From the NCBI RefSeq assembly GCF_002080455.1, contig NZ_CP020555.1, forward strand, positions 1,054,001-1,118,000: a DNA stretch of 64,000 nt, in the 5' to 3' direction. Within the stretch, counting starts at the first letter, position 1; each line of letters opens with the position of its first letter. Below the pieces are notes generated by a model. It worked only from the letters and a program-made list of their open reading frames with translations. It did no database searches and was not told where the DNA came from. The position numbers and the translations under genes were made by a program. Of this stretch, positions 1-8,544 are shown piece after piece. This DNA comes from Streptomyces sp. Sge12 (lineage in GTDB: Bacteria; Actinomycetota; Actinomycetes; Streptomycetales; Streptomycetaceae).

Positions 1-1
1 G

Positions 2-1138
2 GTCAACCGGCTGGGCGGCTTCGTCGTCACCTTCCTCGCGATGTACCTGACGGTCGAACGGAGCTTCTCCGCCTCGTACGCCGGTCTGGTCGCGGCGCTC
101 TACGGCCTGGGCGGTTCGGTGGCCGCGGTGATCGGCGGTGTGCTGAGCGATTGGATCGGCCGACGCGCGACCCTGCTGGCCGCGTCGCTGGCCACGGCGG
201 CGAGCACGGCAGTGCTGGGTCTGGTCACCCAGCCGGCCGTGATCGCCGTGACGGCGTGCGCGGTGGGTCTGGCCAGCAACGCGTCCCGTCCTGCGGTCTC
301 CGCGATGATGGCCGACCTGGTCGCCCCGGAGGACCAGATGCGGGCCCAATCGTTGAACTACTGGGCCGTCAACGTGGGTTTCGGCGTCTCGGCGGCCGTA
401 GCCGGTCTGATCTCCGCCCACGGGTGGGTGTGGCTGTTCCTCGGCGATGCGCTGACGACCCTGCTGTGCGCGGTGGTCGTCTTCGCACGCGTACCCGAGA
501 CACGCCCTTCCGAGGCGGGGACCGGCGGCACAGCGCTGGTGATCGGCCTGTCACAGGTGTGCCGGGACAGGCCCTTCATGGCCCTGGTGGCACTGACCTT
601 CCTGCTGGGAACGATCATCCAGCAGGCGTTCACGACGCTGCCGGTGGACATGGGCAGATCCGGTTTCGATGCCGCCGACTACGGGCGCGTGGTTGCCCTG
701 AACGGCCTGTTGATCGTATTGCTCCAGATACCTCTGGCCCGATGGGCGGGCAAGCGGGAAACGGGCGTCGTGCTGCCGTTGGGCGCCCTGCTGCTCGGGT
801 GGGGGTTCGGCCTGACGGCCTTCGCCGGGACCTCGGGTCCGGGCGGGACGTCCGGGTCCGTCTGGGTCTACGCCCTCAGCGTCACCGTGTGGACGCTGGG
901 CGAGATCGTCTATACGCCGGCGTCCGCGGCGGCCGTGGCCGGCCTGTCGCCGCTGCGGGCGCGCGGCCGCTACCAGGGTGTCTACGCGCTGGCGTGGGCG
1001 GCGGCGTCGTTCGTGGGTCCGGCGGCCGGCGGGGCGGCGACGGACGCCTTCGGAACGGGGGTGGTGTGGGGTGCCTGCGCGGTGGCGGGCACGGTGGCAG
1101 CCGGCGGCTTCTGGGCGCTCACGCGACGTCCCGTGTGA
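2..1138 (+). CDS. MFS transporter, 5' end cut off by window edge
   Basis: The reading frame is open from base 2 and already in a membrane-associated stretch (NRLGGFVVTFLAMYL), so the true start lies before the window. The visible 378 residues form alternating hydrophobic helices, about 11 of the 12 expected for the major facilitator superfamily. The loop after the second visible helix carries the MFS motif A pattern (LSDWIGRRATLL, G/D-x-x-G-R-R). By family this is a proton-driven inner-membrane efflux or uptake carrier; the substrate cannot be read from sequence. A VanX-like dipeptidase gene follows after 56 bases on the same strand and may be co-transcribed, which would make a peptide or amino acid compound one possible cargo (inference). 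Confidence 0.88.
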   Translation, partial: VNRLGGFVVTFLAMYLTVERSFSASYAGLVAALYGLGGSVAAVIGGVLSDWIGRRATLLAASLATAASTAVLGLVTQPAVIAVTACAVGLASNASRPAVSAMMADLVAPEDQMRAQSLNYWAVNVGFGVSAAVAGLISAHGWVWLFLGDALTTLLCAVVVFARVPETRPSEAGTGGTALVIGLSQVCRDRPFMALVALTFLLGTIIQQAFTTLPVDMGRSGFDAADYGRVVALNGLLIVLLQIPLARWAGKRETGVVLPLGALLLGWGFGLTAFAGTSGPGGTSGSVWVYALSVTVWTLGEIVYTPASAAAVAGLSPLRARGRYQGVYALAWAAASFVGPAAGGAATDAFGTGVVWGACAVAGTVAAGGFWALTRRPV

Positions 1139-1194
1139 CGCCCCTCGCGCCGAAAGGTGGGTTTGGGGGCATCGACGCGGGCAGTGATGCCTCC

Positions 1195-1848
1195 ATGAAC
1201 GAGATCATCTTGATGTCGGACCCGAGGGTCGCGGCCCTCCCCGTCCTGGAGTGCGGGGAGGCCCTCACCGACGTCCGCTCCGAGCGCCGCCTGCTGCTCG
1301 ACCTCCGCAAGACGGACGACGCAGGAGCGTTCTGTCACGTCCGCACAGGTGTCCTGGAGCGGCTGCTCCACGCTCAGACCCTGCTGCCCGCCGGCCTGCG
1401 GCTGCTCTTCGTCGAGGGCTACCGGCCGCTGGCGCTGCAGAAGCGGTACTTCGAGGAGTACGCGGACGCGGTGCGTGCCGCCCACACCGACTGGCTTCCC
1501 GGAGAAGTGCATGCGGCGGCAAGCCGCTACGTCTCGCCTCCCGACATCGCACCGCACAGCGCCGGAGCGGCCGTGGACGTGACCCTGGCAGACGCCGACG
1601 GCCGCGAGCTCGACCTCGGTACGCGCATGAACGCCTCCCCGGAGGAGAGCGACGGCGGCTGCTACACCCACGCCCCCCACATCACCGGATCCGCGCGCGC
1701 CCACCGGACTGTCCTGTCCGCGGCACTGGTCGAGGCAGGCCTCGTCAACTACCCGACGGAGTGGTGGCACTGGTCCTACGGCGACCGCTACTGGGCCCTC
1801 GCCACAGGCGCGGCACACGCGATCTACGGCCCGCACGAACTGGTGTGA
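1195..1848 (+). CDS. VanX-like D-alanyl-D-alanine dipeptidase (peptidase M15D)
   Basis: 217 residues. All VanX-type active-site positions are present: substrate Arg77 in VEGYRP, zinc ligands His121 and Asp128 (HSAGAAVD), catalytic Glu189 and zinc ligand His192 in EWWHW. The spacing matches the M15D family, which hydrolyses D-Ala-D-Ala in the cytoplasm. No export signal is visible. VanX proteins normally sit with vanH and vanA in glycopeptide resistance; neither is here, so the role may be cell-wall dipeptide recycling instead. The ATG at 1195 was chosen because the conserved fold begins shortly afterwards; an in-frame ATG at 1213 is the alternative. It lies downstream of the MFS transporter with a short gap. 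Confidence 0.88.
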   Translation: MNEIILMSDPRVAALPVLECGEALTDVRSERRLLLDLRKTDDAGAFCHVRTGVLERLLHAQTLLPAGLRLLFVEGYRPLALQKRYFEEYADAVRAAHTDWLPGEVHAAASRYVSPPDIAPHSAGAAVDVTLADADGRELDLGTRMNASPEESDGGCYTHAPHITGSARAHRTVLSAALVEAGLVNYPTEWWHWSYGDRYWALATGAAHAIYGPHELV

Positions 1849-1964
1849 AGCGGAGGGCGCCGCCGGGACGGCCACGCCGGCAGGCCGCCGCTGTCCCGGC
1901 CTCTACGCCCACCTCAGCACGCCGTACACCGGCGAGGCTGCTCCGTGACGCGTTCCAGCAGGTT

Positions 1965-3422
1965 CTAAAGGAGGCGGGTGCGCATGAAGTCCGGCAGTTC
2001 GCCGACTTCCAGCAGCCTCTCCAGTTCAGTCATGGCAGCTGTGGTGGGGCTTGTGAAGTTGAGGTAGCCAGGGTCGTCAAGCGGGCGTTGTCCGGGGATG
2101 TGAGGCAGGGCGAGGGCGGACGTCTTCTGTCCCACGTCGCCGAGGTGCTCCTCGAGGGCGGCTGCCGGCGTCTCCGCCAGGCGCATGGGCCGGTCGGCCA
2201 GGAAGTTCCAGACGTCTCGCTGAACGTCGGGGAGGTTGGGCAGGCTTGCGTGCTCACCGTTGATGTAGCGGATCTCGGCGATGGAGGTGAGCGTCGCCGA
2301 GGCAAGCGGAACACGGCCGTCTCCGTCGCGGTGCGGGTCTCCGGGGCGCCGGCTCGTGATGCGGTCCATCTGGTGCCAGAGCTTGCCGCGCTTGGTGTAC
2401 GCCAGGCGGAAGAGGGTCTTGAATCCGGTGCCGGCGATGATGGCCATCCGGTCGCGCAGGCCCTGGTCGAGGGTGCTGTGCCACAGGTGCAGGTCCTGGT
2501 GGCTCCGCCTGGCATCGTCGAGTCGGGCTTGCAGTTGCAGCTGTTGTGCGGGGGTGAGTTTGAGGTGCCAGGCGGTGGCGTCGTAGAGGTCGAAGTCTGC
2601 GCAGGGGTGGTCGTATCGCTCGCCGGGCTCGGCGGTGCTGGAGGGGTAGGTGCCGGCCGGGGCAGGCAGGAGGCTGAGGACTCCGGTGAGGCTGCGAAAG
2701 GTGTCGCGGGAGAGGTAGCGGCCGAGGAGGGCGAGGAGTTCGAAGCCCCAGAGGTGGTTCTTCAGGTAGCCGCCGATGGCGGGCGAACCGTAGTGCGGTG
2801 TACCGATGAAGACGATCTTGCCTACGTGGTTCCACAGGTCGGGGTGGCGCATGAGCGCAGTGCGGACGACCAGGCCGCCCATGCTGTGGGCGACGACGTG
2901 AACGGGCTGGCCGGGCTTGACCGCGCTCGTGGCGAGGATGGCCTGGTGGAGTTCGTCGGCACTGGTGGCCAGGGGCTTGCGCCAGTCGTACGGGAAGTCG
3001 TGCGGGTCGTGGGCCTGGTGGGCGGCGGCGGCGATGAGGAAGCCCTCGTAGAGCATGTCCAGGGCAGCGGGTGTGATCTTGAATGAGGCGTGGGCGTCGT
3101 TGACGCCGTCGGGTGCCAGGGCAAGGCTGTCGATACGGCGGCGGTTCTTCAGGTCGAGCCACCAGACACCGCTGAGACCTCTGCTGACCAGGACGCTGCC
3201 CATGACGCCGGGGACGAAGACGAGGCTGGATCCGGCCGTGGTGGACAGGTGCTCCTGTGGCAAGGGGCCGGCCAGGTCGACCAGTTCGGAGTAGGCACGC
3301 GCCCCCAGGAAACGGCGCAGGGCGCCGGTGTGGTCCGGAGAGCGCAGGAGCGACAGCCGTGTCGCCGTATCGCCCTGGAGGAACTGATCGCCGATGTCTT
3401 GGGGGTCCTGGGGTGTTGTCAC
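1965..3422 (-). CDS. LCAT-type alpha/beta hydrolase (lipase/acyltransferase), putative effector of the CHAT locus
   Basis: 485 residues with the features of the lecithin:cholesterol acyltransferase branch of alpha/beta hydrolases: an oxyanion strand with PGVMGS at 71-76, the family FPYDWR motif at 143-148, nucleophile elbow AHSMGG (Ser180), probable acid Asp366/368 in DGDGRVP, and probable His391 in GEHASL. LCAT relatives act on phospholipid or other acyl esters. No signal peptide or membrane helix is visible, so the enzyme appears cytoplasmic. The GTG start (3422-3420) overlaps the stop of the upstream CHAT gene in a GTGA arrangement, implying translational coupling. Inference: the STAND-CHAT protein controls this enzyme, possibly releasing a membrane-damaging activity. 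The conserved fold begins near residue 60, so the 60-residue leader could be a regulatory segment. Confidence 0.88.
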   Translation of the reverse strand: MTTPQDPQDIGDQFLQGDTATRLSLLRSPDHTGALRRFLGARAYSELVDLAGPLPQEHLSTTAGSSLVFVPGVMGSVLVSRGLSGVWWLDLKNRRRIDSLALAPDGVNDAHASFKITPAALDMLYEGFLIAAAAHQAHDPHDFPYDWRKPLATSADELHQAILATSAVKPGQPVHVVAHSMGGLVVRTALMRHPDLWNHVGKIVFIGTPHYGSPAIGGYLKNHLWGFELLALLGRYLSRDTFRSLTGVLSLLPAPAGTYPSSTAEPGERYDHPCADFDLYDATAWHLKLTPAQQLQLQARLDDARRSHQDLHLWHSTLDQGLRDRMAIIAGTGFKTLFRLAYTKRGKLWHQMDRITSRRPGDPHRDGDGRVPLASATLTSIAEIRYINGEHASLPNLPDVQRDVWNFLADRPMRLAETPAAALEEHLGDVGQKTSALALPHIPGQRPLDDPGYLNFTSPTTAAMTELERLLEVGELPDFMRTRLL

Positions 3423-6400
3423 CTTTGCCTCGCTGCTGTCAGGGGCGCTGTCCGACGGGGGTTGTGCATGGCCTCGACTTCGCCGGGGCGGGCGACGAAG
3501 AGCTGGTCGTCGTTGACGTAGCTGTAGAAGAGGCCGCCGATGCTGCGGTACTGGTCCCAGAAGAACTTGCGTGTCTGGGCGAGGGCCTCGCCGGCAGCTG
3601 TGGGCTGGTTGCGGTGGGAGCGGTAGTAGAGGAAGTGGAAGAAGACGTGGGCGAAGCGTGCTGCGAAGCCTGCGGGTACCTTGCATTCGCTGCCGATGTA
3701 GGCGCGGCTGCCGCGTCTGACGAAGTGGTTCTTCAGCATGTTGCTGTACAGGTGGTTCGCGGACGAGGTCTCGCAGGCGTTCATGAATACCAGTGGCTGG
3801 TCCTTCAGCGGCTGTTCTCCCATCTCTGAGAGGAGGACGACGTCGTCGGGCTCGACCGTACTGCCGAAGCGGAGGCCGCGGACCTGTCCGTTCTTGCTGT
3901 AGGCCTGGCTGAAGACGTAGAGCAGCGAGATCGGATCCGGGTTGCACAGGTATGCCGAGATCTCTTCCTTGCGCTGCTTGTGCCCTTGGGGCAGGACCAG
4001 GGGCTTCCACTGGTTGAGTTCGTCGATGTGCTCGAGCGACACCCGCATGGTCTCGTCGCCGTTCGTGCCGCCCCAGTACATGAGGTGGGCGCGTGCCGCG
4101 TCGGCCGACAGCACCCGGACGGTCTCTGCAGAGCGGGCGATGTGAGAAGTGCGCAGATGCAGGCCGAAGAAGTCCTTTGCCTGGATCGGGTGGCCCGCGC
4201 TGGGGAGCGATCCGCGGTACAGCAGTGGCCAGGGGATGTGGTCGGGGCCGCCGTCCTTCCAGTGGATGCGGAGCCTGTCGCCCGGTGCCAGGTTTTTGAT
4301 CAGGTCGTGGAAGCGGTGCTCGCTGGGGAAGAGTGCTGTGAACAGCTGGCTGCCGGCCATGGCCAGCTCTCGTAGCTGTGGGCTGTTGGCGACGCCGTTC
4401 CACTTCTGCTGGTCGTCGGCGGTGGCCAGTGTGTGGGGAGCTGCCCAGTCGGCGTTTGCTGTGAATCGCTGCAGCCTGGTGGAGATGTCGTCGGGTGTAA
4501 TGGTGTTGTACCGGCCGGCGTGGTGCTGCCGGTAGGACTCCAGGGCCTCTTGCGCCTCGCGCACCCATTGAGCCGCGTCGGTTTCCGGCTGCCAGGGTAC
4601 GAAGCCATGGCTTTCCTGGCCGGGCTTGCCTTCGACTTCCAGCTTCCACATGGCTTGCGGAGGCATCAGGTTGAGAGTGAGCGTGCTGGCCGGCTGCTGC
4701 CAGTCGTGCGGAACTTGCAGCGCCGTGTGTCTTGCCAGCACGTTGTGGGTGCTGCGCACGGTCACCCTCGTGCTGGAGGAGCGCTGGTTGGGAGGCCTGC
4801 GCGCCGGTAACGCAGCGCGCGCGGAACCTGCTTCCGCCTTGGCGGACGCAGGGGCCGGCGGGGCGGCCTCGTTACGCGCCCCGGGCAGTGGTGCTAACTC
4901 CTGGCTGTGTGGTCCTTCCGTTGCAGGCGTCCCCTGTGCGGGGGTTGCCGGCGATGGAGTCGCTGATTCGGCAGGAAACTCGATCGTGAGCTCCCGGTAG
5001 AGGTCGCCGTCGACCATCACGAGGACGTCGATGCGGCAGGTTCCCGGGCTCGTGGGCGTGACGGAGACCAGACGTTCCTCGGAAGGCGCGTGGGGAAGGA
5101 CCAGCAGGTCGAATTCGACCGCCCATTCCGGCTGTTCCCCTGCTGTGGGAGGCTCCTCGTCACGGGATTCTCCTGCGAGGGCGAGCTTGCACGTCCTGGA
5201 CATGACGTACCACTGTGTGGGCAGACCGGCCGGCGGAATGATGTCCACGGGAATGGCGCGGTCACCGGCCGCCAGGTTTTCGCAATGGTCGGGACCGACC
5301 TGGAAGCACCCGGTGTAGGGCGTGTCCACCAGCAGTGGCCGGTCATCAGGGGCCGCGTCGGTGAACCAGAAGTTGATGACCTGTTCGTCGATCGCGTCGA
5401 GATCCTCGACGGTGACCGAGGGATCGGGATCTGACGTGACGTCTCCAGCGGGACGTTCCTCCGGGTCTTCGTCGGGGACTTCGCCGGGGACCGGAGGTTC
5501 GGGCGGCAGTCCCCCGCTGCCGCCCTGACCGCCTGCGTCCGCTGCAGGGGTCTCGTCGCCGGCAGGCAGCTCGCTGTGAACCCGATCGCCGGCAGCAAGG
5601 TGCTCCGGGCGGCCGTCGGCAGGCTCCTGATCAGTGGCGGCAAGAGTCTCCAAGTACAGCGCGAGCGCCAGCTGCTCGAGCTGTTCCATGATGTCCTCGA
5701 GCGACAGCTGCGCCGGCAGTTGGCCTGCTTGCTCGGTCAGCTGCGCCAGGTCCCGTGCCTCGCTCGATTCCAGTCGGCTGATTTGCTCAACCACCCTGGC
5801 CAGGCCTCGCTGATCCTCCGCTTCGGCGAAGAGTGCCCGCGCTTGGTTCAAGGCGTCGCGAGCCTCGTCCGTGGTACCGCTGAGGCGCCGCACGATGAAG
5901 AGAGTGAACAGGGCTCGGGCCTCGCCCAACCGCCACCCGCCCTGGGCACTGAGCGTACGGGCCCGGCCCAGGCTGGCGAGCGCCCGGGGCAGATCGTCTC
6001 GTGCCACCGCAATGATCCCTGACAGGTGCGTGAAGAGCGCCTCGGCGCGGAGGTCACGACGCTCGACAGCCCTTTGTCTGCCCGCATCGATGACGTGCTC
6101 GGCGGTATTCACGGCGGAACGGCCCAGTCTTAGGAGATGGGCAGTGACTACCGTGGAAATCCGCGCTACGGCATCCGGGTGATCTGCGTCGAACTGCGTG
6201 CAGGCCGCAAGGTTGTCCAGCTCAGCGGCGAGCCAGTCCGCAGCCTGGTCGGCATCATTCAGCGGAGGGGCGGAATCAGGCAGGGAGTTGCGGAGCTCCT
6301 CGGCCGGCTGCAGGTGGGCTTCCATGAGATAGGCGGCCGTCGCGGTGCGCTGGTAGTAGTCGACCAGCCGCTGCAGGCGCTGATCGCGTTCCTGTGCCGT

Positions 6401-7882
6401 CTCACGGTCGGTATTTTCTTCCTCAGGCTCGGCATCCAGGTAGGAAACCAGCAGGTCGTGCATGCGGAAACGCCCTGGCGACACCTCGCTGAGCAGGCTG
6501 CGTTGGTACAAGTTCTCCAGGTATTCGTCGGCGCGGTCAATGGTGACGCCCGTCAGGACGGAGCAGGCTCGCTTTTCCAGATCCGGCCCGGGGTGGAGCG
6601 AGAGTCTGCGGAGAAAGGTCTGCTGAGAGGGTTCCAGGCTGCGTAAGGAGGTGCCGAGGGCTTGGCCGACGGACCTCATGCCCGTACCCGGGCTGATGAG
6701 CCGCCGCGCGAAGTGGTCAAGGTCCTCGACCAGGTCGGTCACAGTCCACGTGGGGTGTGCCGCCAGAAGTCCGGAAACCATGGCCAGGGCCAGCGGCAGG
6801 TAACCGCACAGCCGAGCCACCTGGGCTGCGTGCCGGGATCCGGTCGTTACGCCTCGCTGTCGCAGCATCCGGTTGAACAGCGCGGCAGCTTCCTCGGGGC
6901 TCAGCACGTCGAGGGGCAGCGAGTGAGTGGTCTCCGGCACCTCCAGCCGCACCCGGCTGGTGATCAGCGTGAGGCAGCCGGGGTATCCGGGAAGGAGCGG
7001 CTGCACCTGCGGCAGATCTGCCGCGTCGTCGAGGATGAGCAGGACGTTTCGGGTGGCCAGCCAGCTGCGCCAGAGTCCTGCACGTCCATGAACGCTCTGC
7101 GGCTGCACCGACAACGGGATGCCCGCTGACACGAGCAGAGAACCGAGCAACTGCAGGGGTGCGGCGGGATCGTCCGCGGGTGCATGGCCTCGAAGGTTGA
7201 TGAACAATTGGCCATCCGGGAAGCGGTCCGCCAGAGCGTGTGCTGCATGGACGGCTAACGCGGTCTTCCCCACGCCGGGCATTCCGTGCAAGAGGACCAC
7301 CGGCGATTCGCCAGTCCTTGTTCCTGAATCGAGCAAGTAGCGCAGTTCGCGGTCCCGGCCCGTGAAGGACGGAAGGTCCTGCGGGAGCATACGGGCCGTT
7401 CCCAGCGGCACGGGCACTGGCACCGTGGCTACGCTCTGAAGGCCTTCGTCCCGGGGCGACCGCCGGGAAATGATGTTTCCCATCGCACGTCGAGATACGC
7501 CTGGTGGAGGAGTGGCGTCGTCGACCAGCCGAAGCAGCGCCAAGGAGCGGGGGTCAGGGGCGTCGTAGGCCGTCGACGGCGACGCCAACAAGCCAATGAG
7601 AATCTCCTGGAGTTCTTCGTTGGCCGAGGAGTCGTCGTGGACCAGGTCGTGCAGGCGTCTGTGCAGAACGACAGTCGCCTCGTGCTCGATGTGCCTGCTC
7701 TCGTCGGTCTCGACGGCGAGAATCATCTCGCGGGCTTCATCGAGCTCCTCCGTGACATCACCAGCCTCTTGCGGCCGCAGGTGGAAGAGCTGTGCCATGC
7801 GGTCACGCAGCTGTGGCCACGCCTCAGTGGTCAACGCTCCCACAATGGACGCGGACGCTGCCGCAAGTAGTGCCGGATTCAT
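3419..7882 (-). CDS. STAND-family NB-ARC NTPase with helical repeats and C-terminal CHAT (caspase-like) domain
   Basis: 1487 residues. The order is: N-terminal helical region (1-120); NB-ARC ATPase with Walker A GMPGVGKT (200-207), Walker B LLILDDA (281-287) and TSR sensor (308-310); long helical TPR-like region (about 430-800); beta-rich segment (about 825-970); a Pro/Ala-rich linker; then a CHAT domain (about 1170-1480). The CHAT Cys is present as FMNAC (Cys1370). Where the His of the dyad is expected (strand then HG), the sequence reads YVFSQAYS, with Gln1326. STAND proteins oligomerise on sensing a trigger; CHAT domains are caspase-like proteases. The ATG at 7882 was chosen because a G-rich ribosome-binding stretch (GGGGGGAGAC) precedes it; an upstream in-frame extension lacks conservation. 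The downstream hydrolase overlaps by GTGA. Confidence 0.9.
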   Translation of the reverse strand: MNPALLAAASASIVGALTTEAWPQLRDRMAQLFHLRPQEAGDVTEELDEAREMILAVETDESRHIEHEATVVLHRRLHDLVHDDSSANEELQEILIGLLASPSTAYDAPDPRSLALLRLVDDATPPPGVSRRAMGNIISRRSPRDEGLQSVATVPVPVPLGTARMLPQDLPSFTGRDRELRYLLDSGTRTGESPVVLLHGMPGVGKTALAVHAAHALADRFPDGQLFINLRGHAPADDPAAPLQLLGSLLVSAGIPLSVQPQSVHGRAGLWRSWLATRNVLLILDDAADLPQVQPLLPGYPGCLTLITSRVRLEVPETTHSLPLDVLSPEEAAALFNRMLRQRGVTTGSRHAAQVARLCGYLPLALAMVSGLLAAHPTWTVTDLVEDLDHFARRLISPGTGMRSVGQALGTSLRSLEPSQQTFLRRLSLHPGPDLEKRACSVLTGVTIDRADEYLENLYQRSLLSEVSPGRFRMHDLLVSYLDAEPEEENTDRETAQERDQRLQRLVDYYQRTATAAYLMEAHLQPAEELRNSLPDSAPPLNDADQAADWLAAELDNLAACTQFDADHPDAVARISTVVTAHLLRLGRSAVNTAEHVIDAGRQRAVERRDLRAEALFTHLSGIIAVARDDLPRALASLGRARTLSAQGGWRLGEARALFTLFIVRRLSGTTDEARDALNQARALFAEAEDQRGLARVVEQISRLESSEARDLAQLTEQAGQLPAQLSLEDIMEQLEQLALALYLETLAATDQEPADGRPEHLAAGDRVHSELPAGDETPAADAGGQGGSGGLPPEPPVPGEVPDEDPEERPAGDVTSDPDPSVTVEDLDAIDEQVINFWFTDAAPDDRPLLVDTPYTGCFQVGPDHCENLAAGDRAIPVDIIPPAGLPTQWYVMSRTCKLALAGESRDEEPPTAGEQPEWAVEFDLLVLPHAPSEERLVSVTPTSPGTCRIDVLVMVDGDLYRELTIEFPAESATPSPATPAQGTPATEGPHSQELAPLPGARNEAAPPAPASAKAEAGSARAALPARRPPNQRSSSTRVTVRSTHNVLARHTALQVPHDWQQPASTLTLNLMPPQAMWKLEVEGKPGQESHGFVPWQPETDAAQWVREAQEALESYRQHHAGRYNTITPDDISTRLQRFTANADWAAPHTLATADDQQKWNGVANSPQLRELAMAGSQLFTALFPSEHRFHDLIKNLAPGDRLRIHWKDGGPDHIPWPLLYRGSLPSAGHPIQAKDFFGLHLRTSHIARSAETVRVLSADAARAHLMYWGGTNGDETMRVSLEHIDELNQWKPLVLPQGHKQRKEEISAYLCNPDPISLLYVFSQAYSKNGQVRGLRFGSTVEPDDVVLLSEMGEQPLKDQPLVFMNACETSSANHLYSNMLKNHFVRRGSRAYIGSECKVPAGFAARFAHVFFHFLYYRSHRNQPTAAGEALAQTRKFFWDQYRSIGGLFYSYVNDDQLFVARPGEVEAMHNPRRTAPLTAARQR

Positions 7883-8051
7883 GTCTCCCCCCAATCCGGT
7901 TCGGCCTGTCCATCCTAGAAGCAGCTCGCATCGTAGAGGAGTCGTTCCCCGGAATCGGCCAGCCTGTGCAACAGCCCAGCAGGAACAACCGCTACGGACC
8001 ATTGGGCATCACCATCACGCGTCCGAATCGAACAGCGGTCCACCGGGGGAC

Positions 8052-8083
8052 ACCCGCATACCCGCCTACCCGCCTACCCGCAC
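8052..8083 (-). repeat. Four 8-base repeats with G-quadruplex pattern upstream of the CHAT gene
   Basis: On the plus strand ACCCGCAT, ACCCGCCT, ACCCGCCT and ACCCGCAC follow each other directly. The minus strand therefore has four GGG runs (complement of 8053-8055, 8061-8063, 8069-8071, 8077-8079) separated by exactly five bases, which fits the G3N5 quadruplex pattern. It lies about 170-200 bases upstream of the CHAT start codon on its coding strand, where it could affect transcription or the mRNA leader (inference). Confidence 0.55.
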
Positions 8084-8321
8084 CAGGCATGCTGACCCCC
8101 TCACGGCACAAGATCACAAACCTGTGATGGCGGCATCGCCAGTCGGACCGGCCGGGCCGCGCGCCGGTGATGCGGAGCCGGGCATGACGGTGCCAGAGGA
8201 AATCGACTCCGGGCGGGCGGCGCGCTTCTCAGGAGCCCTGACTCGCTCGGATTTTACGCAAGCACCGGAGTGGCGCCGGCACACCGCGATCGGTTCTACG
8301 AAACCGCCCACATCGGCGGTC

Positions 8322-8459
8322 GGCGTCGTGGTCACCGCCGAGCGGGTGCAGGGTCCGGTCGCCGGCCAGACCCTCATCGAACGGGTCGCCACCCTCGGCA
8401 TCGACCTGCACATCGTCCGCCGCGACCCCGCCGCCAATCGCATTCAACCCGGCCATACG
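8322..8459 (+). pseudogene. Possible IS5-type transposase remnant
   Basis: About 45 codons read as VAGQTLIERVATLGIDLHIV followed by RRDPAA. This resembles, from memory, the segment of actinomycete IS5-type transposases where an alignment would pass from the helix after the second Asp to GIDVEIVERNP. The intervening stretch with the catalytic Asp is missing, no start or stop brackets it, and no terminal repeats were found. The match is short, so it could be chance. Confidence 0.3.
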
Positions 8460-8544
8460 GGACGCCCGGGAAATGGGAGGTGTGCTGCGCCCGCGTCTCA
8501 TACCATCGGCCAGCACCGACCCCACGAGTATCACCAAGGACTTT

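Larger units (their letters stand above)
7883..8544. other. 662-base spacer between the CHAT locus and the methyltransferase
   Basis: No convincing gene is seen. The segment holds the leader of the leftward CHAT gene, an array of 8-base repeats (8052-8083) with G-quadruplex potential on the minus strand, and a weak transposase-like remnant (about 8322-8459). Base composition is lower in third-position bias than in neighbouring genes, consistent with a degraded junction. Confidence 0.6.
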
